Shown: positions 9,706-16,711 of the stretch, piece by piece | Position numbering within the stretch: the stretch's first letter is position 1 | How the letters are laid out: every line of letters begins with the position of its first letter | NCBI RefSeq assembly: GCF_009724245.1 | Contig: NZ_WNNK01000017.1 | Location: 62,001-126,000 of the forward strand | Length of the DNA: 64,000 bases | Source of the DNA: Pseudomonas spelaei | GTDB taxonomy: Bacteria > Pseudomonadota > Gammaproteobacteria > Pseudomonadales > Pseudomonadaceae | Reading direction: 5' to 3' | Program-made: the position numbers and the translations under genes | Notes under the pieces: generated by a model | Told to the model about the DNA's origin: nothing | Databases searched by the model: none | What the model saw: only the letters and a program-made list of their open reading frames with translations

Positions 9706-9788
9706 CTCTTGCAAAAATGAGCGCAGCGACCTCAAGCAACGACCGCAAATCCAGCTGCTTTCGCCCATCACAAACAGCTTTGCAAGAG
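9706..9788. other. Long-range inverted repeat between rpmA and obgE
   Basis: CTCTTGCAAA (9706-9715) and its exact complement TTTGCAAGAG (9779-9788) bracket 63 bases in the 194-base gap upstream of obgE. No gene lies between. It could fold in the obgE leader or be a chance repeat. Confidence 0.3.
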
Positions 9789-9803
9789 ACTCACCCCACA
9801 AAC

Positions 9804-9834
9804 GAAAAAGCCCCGTCGCGAGACAGGGCTTTTC
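9804..9834 (-). terminator. Terminator after rpmA
   Basis: GCCCTGTCTCGCGACGGGGC stem followed on the minus strand by a T-run, 15 bases beyond the rpmA stop. It separates the L21-L27 operon from obgE. Confidence 0.85.
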
Positions 9835-9848
9835 CAGCAACTACGTAA

Positions 9849-10124
9849 TTATGCCGCGACGACTTCAGTCTTCGGGACAATGCTCACGTAACGGCGGTTG
9901 AAAGCGCCTTTTACTTCAAACTTGATCACGCCGTCGATTTTAGCGAACAGAGTGTGATCTTTACCCATGCCAACACCGTAACCGGCGTGGAATTGGGTGC
10001 CGCGCTGACGCACGATGATGTTGCCCGGAATGATAACCTGGCCGCCATACATCTTCACGCCAAGGCGTTTGGCTTCTGAGTCGCGACCGTTACGGGTACT
10101 ACCACCAGCTTTTTTGTGTGCCAT
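9849..10124 (-). CDS. rpmA: 50S ribosomal protein L27
   Basis: Component of the peptidyl-transferase region of the 50S subunit; 91 residues beginning MAHKKAGGSTRNGRDS, the uncleaved form of the family N terminus. The YGGQVIIPGNIIVRQRGT block is diagnostic. It lies 34 bases after rplU in the universal rplU-rpmA pair. Confidence 0.99.
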   Translation of the reverse strand: MAHKKAGGSTRNGRDSEAKRLGVKMYGGQVIIPGNIIVRQRGTQFHAGYGVGMGKDHTLFAKIDGVIKFEVKGAFNRRYVSIVPKTEVVAA

Positions 10125-10158
10125 GAGTCAATTCTCCTAGTGAGGAATTAGGCTGAAA

Positions 10159-10473
10159 TTAAGCCTGAATACCGGTGATTTTGATCTCGGTGTACCACTG
10201 GCGGTGGCCCATACGCTTCATGTGGTGCTTACGACGACGGAACTTGATGATGCGGACTTTATCGTGACGACCTTGGGAGATCACTTCAGCCACAACGGTA
10301 GCGCCAGCAACAACTGGAGCGCCGATGTTCACGTCATCGCCATTGGCGACCAACAGAACGCGATCAAAAGTAACGGATTCGCCGGTAGCGATTTCCAGTT
10401 TTTCGATCTTCAGGTATTCACCTGGGGCGACCTTGTATTGCTTGCCACCAGTAACAATTACTGCGTACGACAT
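10159..10473 (-). CDS. rplU: 50S ribosomal protein L21
   Basis: 23S rRNA-binding protein; 104 residues from MSYAVIVTGGKQYKV. This ATG has GGAG 7 bases upstream; the open frame extends 20 codons more but these are unlike L21. The C-terminal KFRRRKHHMKRMGHRQWYTEIKI block is diagnostic. It is transcribed with rpmA from the promoter at 10606-10634, divergent from ispB. Confidence 0.99.
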   Translation of the reverse strand: MSYAVIVTGGKQYKVAPGEYLKIEKLEIATGESVTFDRVLLVANGDDVNIGAPVVAGATVVAEVISQGRHDKVRIIKFRRRKHHMKRMGHRQWYTEIKITGIQA

Positions 10474-10605
10474 GGTATTTCTCCGATAATCCTGCTCACC
10501 CAGCGCTTTATAAGAAGAGGTATTGGCTGGCATGGCTGCATAGGGCTGGAAGGCCTGATTGCAATTGCGTAAGGCAGGTGCTGCCCAGGAAGTTCAGGGT
10601 GCGCG

Positions 10606-10634
10606 ATTGTACGCAAGCTAAAGAGGTGTTGCAA
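10606..10634 (-). promoter_or_regulatory. Sigma-70 promoter of rplU-rpmA
   Basis: On the minus strand, TTGCAA (10629-10634), a 17-base spacer and TACAAT (10606-10611) lead toward rplU. The untranslated leader of about 125 bases is long enough for autoregulation. Confidence 0.7.
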
Positions 10635-10652
10635 GTAGCCGTCTATCGCGCC

Positions 10653-10681
10653 TTGACACTGCGGGACGTGGGTCCTAGCAT
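10653..10681 (+). promoter_or_regulatory. Sigma-70 promoter of ispB
   Basis: TTGACA (10653-10658), 17-base spacer, TAGCAT (10676-10681), 32 bases before the ispB ATG. It is back-to-back with the rplU promoter. Confidence 0.7.
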
Positions 10682-10713
10682 GCCGCGCAACCCTTCTGGA
10701 GCGACTGTCGCTG

Positions 10714-11682
10714 ATGCAACCCCAAGCTTTCTACCGCGCGGTGGCGGACGATTTTAGCGCCGTCGACGGCATCATCAAGAAGCAGCTGACTTCTAAAGTG
10801 CCGCTGGTCTCCAAAATTGGCGACTATATTACCTCGGCGGGCGGCAAGCGCCTGCGTCCTTTATTAGTGCTGCTGTGTGGCAAGGCCCTGGGCCGCGAAG
10901 GCGATGACCTGCGCCTGCTGGCCGCCACCATCGAATTCCTGCACACCGCCACCCTGCTGCATGACGACGTGGTCGACATGTCCGGTATGCGCCGTGGCCG
11001 GGAAACGGCCAACGCCATGTGGGGCAACGCGCCAAGCGTGCTGGTGGGCGATTTCCTGTACTCGCGCTCGTTCGAAATGATGGTCGAACTGGGTTCGATG
11101 CCGGTGATGAAGATTCTTTCACAGGCCACTCGCATCATCGCCGAAGGCGAAGTGCTGCAACTGTCGAAAGTACGCGACGCCAGCACCACCGAAGAAACCT
11201 ACATGGAAGTGATCCGCGGCAAGACCGCCATGCTCTTCGAAGCCTCGACCCACAGCGCTGCGGCCCTGTGTGAGGCGACACCCGAGCAAAGCGAAGCCCT
11301 GCGCACCTTCGGTGATCATCTGGGCGTGGCGTTCCAACTGGTCGACGACCTGCTGGACTATCGCGGCGATGCCGAGACCCTGGGCAAGAACGTCGGTGAT
11401 GACCTGGCCGAAGGCAAACCGACACTGCCGCTGATCTACACCATGCGTGAAGGTACGCCGGAACAGGCTGCCCTGGTGCGCAAGGCGATCCAGAAAGGCG
11501 GGATCGAAGACCTGGAAAGCATCCGCGAAGCCGTGGAAGCCTCCGGCTCACTGGAATACACCGCCCAACTGGCCCGTGACTACGTGGCCCGTGCCATCAA
11601 ATGCCTGGAAGCCCTTCCAGCCAGCGAATACCGGGACGCCCTGGTTGAGCTGAGTGAGTTCGCGGTCGCGCGCACTCACTAA
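10714..11682 (+). CDS. ispB: Long-chain trans-polyprenyl diphosphate synthase (ubiquinone side chain)
   Basis: Elongates farnesyl diphosphate with isopentenyl units to make the ubiquinone side chain; in Pseudomonas this is normally the nine-unit (solanesyl) chain although the gene is called octaprenyl synthase. The 322 residues have the first aspartate-rich motif DDVVD at residues 84-88 with the following RRGR, and the second, DDLLD, near residue 212. GGKRLRP (43-49) binds substrate. It is divergent from rplU, the conserved position. Confidence 0.96.
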   Translation: MQPQAFYRAVADDFSAVDGIIKKQLTSKVPLVSKIGDYITSAGGKRLRPLLVLLCGKALGREGDDLRLLAATIEFLHTATLLHDDVVDMSGMRRGRETANAMWGNAPSVLVGDFLYSRSFEMMVELGSMPVMKILSQATRIIAEGEVLQLSKVRDASTTEETYMEVIRGKTAMLFEASTHSAAALCEATPEQSEALRTFGDHLGVAFQLVDDLLDYRGDAETLGKNVGDDLAEGKPTLPLIYTMREGTPEQAALVRKAIQKGGIEDLESIREAVEASGSLEYTAQLARDYVARAIKCLEALPASEYRDALVELSEFAVARTH

Positions 11683-11693
11683 AGCCACTTTAT

Positions 11694-11779
11694 GTGGGAG
11701 CTGGCTTGCCTGCGATAACCTCGCCTCGGTATCCCTGAAATACCGAGTCGCCTGCATCGCGGGCAAGCCCGGCGCCCAC
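11694..11779. repeat. REPIN (family 1)
   Basis: Inverted REP pair starting 11 bases after the ispB stop. The left arm is canonical; the right arm has diverged to ATCGCGGGCAAGCCCGGCGCCCAC. The spacer contains the pair CTCGGTAT / ATACCGAG. Confidence 0.85.
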
Positions 11780-11863
11780 AGAGTTCCGGCTAGCCCGCCC
11801 TTCCTGCGTTAAAACCCTATACAATGTGCGCTTTTTAGCCATCCTGAAACTCAAGGAGCCTTA

Positions 11864-12205
11864 GTGAGCATGTTGCCACCCTGCCCGAAATGCAATTCCG
11901 AATACACCTACGAAGACGGCGCCCAGCTGATCTGCCCGGAATGCGCCCATGAGTGGGCCATCGGTGGCGAAGCCGAAGCTGCCAGCGATGAAACCGTGAA
12001 GAAAGACTCCGTGGGCAATGTCCTGCAGGACGGCGACACCATCACCGTGATCAAGGACCTCAAGGTCAAGGGCACGTCTCTGGTGGTCAAGGTCGGCACC
12101 AAGGTCAAGAACATTCGCCTGTGTGATGGCGACCACGATATCGATTGCAAGATCGACGGTATCGGCCCAATGAAGCTCAAGTCCGAGTTCGTCCGGAAAG
12201 TCTGA
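11864..12205 (+). CDS. yjdM: Zinc-ribbon protein YjdM (PhnA family)
   Basis: Small cytoplasmic protein of the YjdM/PhnA family, historically mis-linked to alkylphosphonate uptake; function unknown. The 113 residues start with a zinc ribbon (PPCPKCNSEYTYEDG, then LICPECAHEW) followed by a compact domain with VGNVLQDGDTITVIKDLKVKG. The start is GTG with AAGGAG before it; an ATG two codons in is possible. A 12-bp perfect hairpin follows the stop. Confidence 0.92.
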   Translation: MSMLPPCPKCNSEYTYEDGAQLICPECAHEWAIGGEAEAASDETVKKDSVGNVLQDGDTITVIKDLKVKGTSLVVKVGTKVKNIRLCDGDHDIDCKIDGIGPMKLKSEFVRKV

Positions 12206-12215
12206 TAGAGCTGCC

Positions 12216-12242
12216 GCCATCTCGTGCCTTGCACGAGATGGC
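12216..12242 (+). terminator. Hairpin after yjdM
   Basis: Twelve-bp perfect stem GCCATCTCGTGC / GCACGAGATGGC with a three-base loop, 10 bases after yjdM. It lacks a T-run, so it may be a weak terminator or an RNA 3' end stabiliser. Confidence 0.55.
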
Positions 12243-12358
12243 GCTTCACCCTCCCCGCGCCAACCCCTCCCCCGATAGCAAAAGGCCAGCCCTTTTGACC
12301 GAAAACAATATCCACACAGAAAAAACCGGAAACCGCCAATAGGCACTTGCTATTCTAC

Positions 12359-12378
12359 GAATAAGAATTATTCTCATT
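12359..12378. promoter_or_regulatory. Fur box-like site
   Basis: GAATAAGAATTATTCTCATT resembles the Fur operator (consensus GATAATGATAATCATTATC) and lies 25 bases before the next gene's ATG. It suggests iron repression of the small gene at 12404. No score was computed. Confidence 0.6.
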
Positions 12379-12403
12379 GAAACCCATCAAGGAGATGCGA
12401 CCC

Positions 12404-12661
12404 ATGACTTATTTGATCGATGCCTGGCTGGACCGCCCACACCCTTACCTGCGGATCCTTCATCGGGAAACCGGAGAAGTTTGCGCTGTGCTGGAAGAAG
12501 AAGCCTTGAATGAACTGCAGGATCAGGGCGACCTGGACGTCAATGGCTTGAGTTCCAGTGAGCCTGGGGTGCTGAAGGAGGTGGTCCGTAACTTGTTTCT
12601 GTTTTGCTATGCCCGGGCGTTGCGCCCGGTGACGGATCTCAATGGCAAGTTTCATCCATGA
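12404..12661 (+). CDS. Small conserved protein, probably iron-regulated (PA4570-like by position)
   Basis: An 85-residue soluble, acidic protein (MTYLIDAWLDRPHPYLRILHRETGEVC...) with no signal peptide or recognisable domain. AAGGAG lies 9 bases before this ATG; an in-frame start nine codons up has no such site. The Fur box-like site just upstream implies induction in low iron. It lies between ispB and fklB, the place of PA4570 in P. aeruginosa, a gene induced by iron starvation; homology is inferred from position and size. Biochemical function is unknown. Confidence 0.75.
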   Translation: MTYLIDAWLDRPHPYLRILHRETGEVCAVLEEEALNELQDQGDLDVNGLSSSEPGVLKEVVRNLFLFCYARALRPVTDLNGKFHP

Positions 12662-12694
12662 AATACCAGCAGACCCTGGCTGCACCGGCCTCAC

Positions 12695-12779
12695 GTGAGA
12701 GCTGGCTTGCCTGCGATAGCATCACCTCGGTATGACTTCAGACCGAGTCGTCTGCATCGCGAGCAAGCCCGACTCCTAC
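12695..12779. repeat. REPIN (family 1)
   Basis: Inverted REP pair with somewhat diverged arms (GTGAGAGCTGGCTTGCC and GCAAGCCCGACTCCTAC). It lies between the converging 12404 gene and fklB. Its spacer holds the CTCGGT/ACCGAG inverted pair also seen in the copies at 11694 and 53942. Confidence 0.85.
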
Positions 12780-12808
12780 ATGAAAGCCGGTGCAACAGTC
12801 AGCAGATC

Positions 12809-13426
12809 TTACAGAACGTCGAGCAACTCGACGTCGAACACCAGAACGCTGTGCGGCGGAATGCTGCCAACGCCTTGTGCGCCGTAAGCCAATTCGCTCG
12901 GCACATACAGACGCCATTTGCTGCCGGCATTCATCAGTTGCAGGGCTTCGGTCCAGCCCGCGATCACGCCGCCAACCGGAAACTCTGCAGGCTGGCCGCG
13001 CTCGTAAGAGCTGTCGAACACAGTGCCGTCGATCAGGGTGCCGTGGTAATGGGTACGTACCTGATCTTCACGGGTAGGCTTGGCGCCTTCGCCTTGGGTC
13101 AACACTTCGAACTGCAGACCGGAAGCCAGAGTGGTAATGCCGTCACGCTTGGCGTTATCCGCCAGGAAAGCCAGGCCTTCGCCCGCCGCCGCTTCAGCCT
13201 TTGCAGCTGCTTCGGCTTGCATGATTTCACGGATCACTTTAAAGCTGGCAGCCATTTGCTCTTGGTCAACACGGCTTGGCTTACCGGCGAAAGCGTCGGT
13301 CAGGCCGGCCAGGATGGCGTCAAGGCTCACGCCCGGCGGCGGGTTGTCGCGCAGTTGGTCGCCCAACTGACGGCCAATGCCGTAGCTCACGCGGGTTTCG
13401 TCGGTGGACAAGTTAACTTCGGACAT
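12809..13426 (-). CDS. fklB: FKBP-type peptidyl-prolyl cis-trans isomerase FklB
   Basis: Proline isomerase assisting protein folding; 205 residues. The N-terminal ~90 residues are the alpha-helical dimerisation domain of the FkpA/FklB type, with an Ala/Glu-rich helix (EIMQAEAAAKAEAAAGEG). The C-terminal FKBP domain contains VRTHYHGTLIDGTVFDSSYERGQPAEFPVGGVI and WRLYVPSELAYGAQGVG. There is no signal peptide, so cytoplasmic like E. coli FklB. Confidence 0.95.
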   Translation of the reverse strand: MSEVNLSTDETRVSYGIGRQLGDQLRDNPPPGVSLDAILAGLTDAFAGKPSRVDQEQMAASFKVIREIMQAEAAAKAEAAAGEGLAFLADNAKRDGITTLASGLQFEVLTQGEGAKPTREDQVRTHYHGTLIDGTVFDSSYERGQPAEFPVGGVIAGWTEALQLMNAGSKWRLYVPSELAYGAQGVGSIPPHSVLVFDVELLDVL

Positions 13427-13541
13427 GGAACTGCTCCGCTATAGGACGACAACACACGCCGTCCAAACTAAAAGGGCGAGCAGCCTAGCACACAAGCCGT
13501 GCCCTTGATGAGCCCCGCGCGGGAGAGCGCCAGGGGGGTAA

Positions 13542-14030
13542 TTAATGCTTGGTGACTTTGTCCAGGTAGCCCATGGCAAACGCCGACACCACAAAAGTCA
13601 TGTGAATGATCACATACCATTTCAGGTGCTCGGGATCGACGTTCTTGGCGTCCATGAAGACCCGCAGCAAATGGATCGACGAAATCGCCACGATGGACGC
13701 CGCGACCTTCATCTTCAGCGACGAGGAGTCCATGGTCCCCAGCCAGTTGAGCTTCTCCTTGCTTTCGTCGATGTCCAGTTGGGAGACGAAGTTCTCGTAG
13801 CCGCTGATCATCACCATCACCAGCAAGCCGCCCACCAGCGCCATGTCGATCAACGACAGCAGCACCAGGATCACATCCGACTCACTCATGGAGAACACCA
13901 TGGGAATCACATGGAACACTTCCTGGAAGAACTTCAGCCCCAGCGCCAACAGCCCCAGGGACAACCCGAAATAGATCGGCGCCAGCAGCCAGCGTGAGGC
14001 GTACATTGCATTTTCGATAAAACGTTCCAT
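13542..14030 (-). CDS. UPF0114 (YqhA/TIGR00645) membrane protein
   Basis: A 162-residue inner-membrane protein with four predicted membrane segments (about residues 15-37, 52-75, 103-125, 138-157). It belongs to the widespread UPF0114 family, whose function is not established. MERFIENAMYASRWLLAPIYFGLSL and IDMALVGGLLVMVMISGYENFVS are characteristic. It is transcribed away from the lipoprotein gene at 14197. It corresponds by position to PA4574. Confidence 0.9.
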   Translation of the reverse strand: MERFIENAMYASRWLLAPIYFGLSLGLLALGLKFFQEVFHVIPMVFSMSESDVILVLLSLIDMALVGGLLVMVMISGYENFVSQLDIDESKEKLNWLGTMDSSSLKMKVAASIVAISSIHLLRVFMDAKNVDPEHLKWYVIIHMTFVVSAFAMGYLDKVTKH

Positions 14031-14196
14031 TGAATCTCACACAGCTTGGCCAGAAATGGCGGCGAGTATATCAGCCGTGCCCAAAGGCCAGAAACCACTG
14101 AGAAAACTGATCTGCACCGCATCTGTTAAAGACTTTTTCTGCTAGTGTCGAGGTCATCAACTCGGCTCGATGATGTCGGACAGGAAGACTCAGATA

Positions 14197-16032
14197 ATGG
14201 ATGTACGATCTCCTTTGGCCAGCTTTGGCCTGTTTGCGGCGTTGCTGATGGGCGGCGGCTGCTCCCCCAGCGAAGAGCAGAAACAGACCAGCCTCGAAGA
14301 ACGAACTGCAAAATTCGAACAATCCCTGGACACGATTCAGGACCCCAGGCTCAAGGACGCCGTGGCTGACCTTGGTGGCTCGCTGCTATTACTGGAGCGT
14401 GCGCGGGTCAAGCTCAGCACCAAGCCCATCGAGACCGAGTACGGCGAAGACTCCCTGGCGTTGCTCAAGCACTACCCCACGCCCCAGGCACTGGTGGACA
14501 CCTACATCAACGGTCTGTTTGTCCTGCGCAAGGCATCCCATTCGGACTACCTGACGGATCTGCAGCCGGTCTTCCCCTTCAGCTTCAACATGCCCGACCA
14601 GTTTCCCTTCCCCCACGGCCTGGAATGGCAGTCGGTGACCTTGAGCAACAATAAGATCATCCCCTTTCAGCCGGAATGGTCAGAAACCGATCCCGGCATC
14701 CAGTTGAGCCCCACCAGCTCCAACCTGACCAACCCGGATGACCTGACGGTGACCTACCCGTTCATCGAAGGCATCGAGACCGAAAACAAGAGTCAGCCGC
14801 AACCTGTCACCCTCAAGGGCAAGATTGAAGTGATTGCCCCGCGCAAGGTCTTCACTTTCGATCTGTCGAAAAAGGACGTGGGACGCAAACGCACCGAAGA
14901 AAACGTCACCGTCACCCTGCTGACCCTGGAAAAGAACTACGCCGAGATCGAGCTGACCAATAGCGCACCCTTGGCGCCGGACGTCGGAGAAGAGTCCCCC
15001 AACCCGCTGCTGGTGCAAGCCCAGGACACCACAGGGCAATTCCTGTCGCGCTCGGGCTCGATCAACGAGAACGCCGCCCAATTGGCGTTCTATGAGAAAC
15101 AACTGGCCGAGATGCAGAAGCAGAAAGCCTGGTCCGACGCGTTTGAGAAGCAGCTGGAAGATGAACAGAAAGCCTTCGAACACAAGCAAAGCAGTCATTA
15201 CACCAAGGTGTACTTCAACGGCCAGATCGACAATGTGCAGGTCAGCGTCCTCGATTTCTCCCAAGCCACAGTAACCCGCAAGGACCTGGAGCTGCCGATC
15301 CGCCGCTTTGAAAAGAACAGCCTGGAAAAAACCGTACAAAGCCTGCCCATGCCGGTAACGGTGTATGACGACCAGATGCCCGACTGGCTCAAGGATGCCA
15401 CGCTGTCCGAAGATCAGTTGAAAAACAGCGTCAGCGTCAACCAGTCTGTGGAAGACGCCAGCGCCGCACGCATCGAGTTCGATCACCCCTTCACCTTCAA
15501 CGACGACCTGCTGGGCAACTCGCGCAATGGCGGCGACGCACCGATCACCTTCTTTACCGCCGATGACGCGGGCAAGCGTGGAGAGCCGATCGAATTGCCC
15601 ACCGAGGCCTTCGAAGTCGATCCGGGCCGCGGCACGATCACCTACGACCTCAACCTGTTTCCCGAAAACCCGGCCTTTGTGGTGGGTTCAATACCGCTAT
15701 TCCTGGCCAATATCGAGAAAGGCACCCTCAACGCCGGGCAACTGCCCAAAGGCCTGGAACTGCAAGGCAATGCATTGATTGTCGATCAGAAGCTGTTCCC
15801 CTCCGATAGCTGGCGCTTCTTTGCCAAGGACGCCAGCGGTAACTACTTGAAGGAGATTCTTGCTGTCAGCCACCGTGCCGAGGAATACGGCACCGAGTTG
15901 TTTGACGTGCATTACTTCTACGGCCAGCCGACTACCCTGGAAACCTACCAGCGCACCGATTTGAATACCGTGGAGTATGGCTTTGAGGTCAAGCTGGATA
16001 AACCTGAGGCAGCGCCCGTTGCCAAGCCATAG
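14197..16032 (+). CDS. Large putative lipoprotein of unknown function
   Basis: A 611-residue exported protein not matched to a named family. Start chosen at MDVRSPLASFG, with GGAAG 11 bases upstream; an ATG nine codons earlier has no ribosome site. The N terminus is a short signal peptide ending LLMGGGC, a loose lipobox with Cys22. The mature part is rich in charged residues and beta-type segments and has an E/K/Q-rich probable helix near residues 300-335 (EKQLAEMQKQKAWSDAFEKQ). It is likely a cell-envelope protein. Confidence 0.7.
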   Translation: MDVRSPLASFGLFAALLMGGGCSPSEEQKQTSLEERTAKFEQSLDTIQDPRLKDAVADLGGSLLLLERARVKLSTKPIETEYGEDSLALLKHYPTPQALVDTYINGLFVLRKASHSDYLTDLQPVFPFSFNMPDQFPFPHGLEWQSVTLSNNKIIPFQPEWSETDPGIQLSPTSSNLTNPDDLTVTYPFIEGIETENKSQPQPVTLKGKIEVIAPRKVFTFDLSKKDVGRKRTEENVTVTLLTLEKNYAEIELTNSAPLAPDVGEESPNPLLVQAQDTTGQFLSRSGSINENAAQLAFYEKQLAEMQKQKAWSDAFEKQLEDEQKAFEHKQSSHYTKVYFNGQIDNVQVSVLDFSQATVTRKDLELPIRRFEKNSLEKTVQSLPMPVTVYDDQMPDWLKDATLSEDQLKNSVSVNQSVEDASAARIEFDHPFTFNDDLLGNSRNGGDAPITFFTADDAGKRGEPIELPTEAFEVDPGRGTITYDLNLFPENPAFVVGSIPLFLANIEKGTLNAGQLPKGLELQGNALIVDQKLFPSDSWRFFAKDASGNYLKEILAVSHRAEEYGTELFDVHYFYGQPTTLETYQRTDLNTVEYGFEVKLDKPEAAPVAKP

Positions 16033-16061
16033 GCCCGACAGCGGGACTGTGTCGATCACCT

Positions 16062-16166
16062 GTAGCCGCTGGCGCAGCCTGCAATCGGCTGCGCAGCAGT
16101 CGCCAGGATCTTGAAGCTGGCGAAGGTCCTTCGGCCCTTATCGCAGCCTCGTGCCTCGGCAGCGGC
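16062..16166. repeat. REP pair, family 2 (degenerate)
   Basis: Left arm begins GTAGCCGCTGGCGCAGCCTGC and right arm is ATCGCAGCCTCGTGCCTCGGCAGCGGC, the inverse of the family-2 REP seen intact at 36183 and 54049. It lies in the converging gap between the lipoprotein gene and the next gene. Confidence 0.75.
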
Positions 16167-16170
16167 GTGC

Positions 16171-16497
16171 TTATCGAATATCGCTGAGCACCTGATGACG
16201 CCCACCATTGAGCTGACGCAGATGCGCCTGCAAGTGCAAGCACCAGATTTGCGGGTCATCAGCCAACTGATAGCCATGCAACGTCAGGCTTTCAACGATG
16301 GATTCAAGGATGGTTTCAGCGACGAAGGGCCCATGAAACGGGCCTTGGGACTTGACGGTCGAGGGTTGCTCGCCGTTCATTCCGGCGGCAAACAATAAGG
16401 TCCACATCCCGGTATCCCCCGCAAGCGGGCGAATGGAGCATTCGATGCGGGTCACCAGGCCCAGGCACTGGCGGGTGAGGCAAAGGTTGCGCGTCAT
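16171..16497 (-). CDS. Conserved hypothetical protein, 108 residues
   Basis: Starting at MTRNLCLTRQCLGLVTRIEC gives 108 residues, with GAGGGG 7 bases before the ATG; the open frame runs 93 codons further but that part looks non-coding. The protein is soluble, with an N-terminal pair of cysteines and a middle block QGPFHGPFVAETILESIVESL. I recall similar short Pseudomonas proteins but no function. It stands alone between two repeats. Confidence 0.75.
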   Translation of the reverse strand: MTRNLCLTRQCLGLVTRIECSIRPLAGDTGMWTLLFAAGMNGEQPSTVKSQGPFHGPFVAETILESIVESLTLHGYQLADDPQIWCLHLQAHLRQLNGGRHQVLSDIR

Positions 16498-16656
16498 GGC
16501 GGCGCCCCTCGGTAGATCGGTGTTCAGCCTCAAGAAGGCGAGACTGTTTCTATCCAGCGACTCCTGTTGATATCCCTTGAGCTGAGAATAGAAGAAAACC
16601 GCTACAAACCAAGGCGGCAGGGACCAACGGGCATTTGCCCCTGATCGCTGAGTCAA

Positions 16657-16691
16657 AATTGTGGCAAGGGGCTTGCCCCCTCGCCACAAAA
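16657..16691 (-). terminator. REP-like hairpin acting as terminator of the Lon-like gene
   Basis: TTGTGGC...GCCACAA closes a long stem with an AAGGGGC/CCCCCTC inner part, followed on the minus strand by TTTT. It lies 21 bases past the protease stop. The sequence also matches the TGTGGCGAGGGGGCTTGCCCCC type of Pseudomonas REP, a third family in this window. Confidence 0.7.
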
Positions 16692-16711
16692 GCCCCCTTA
16701 CACCATCAGGA

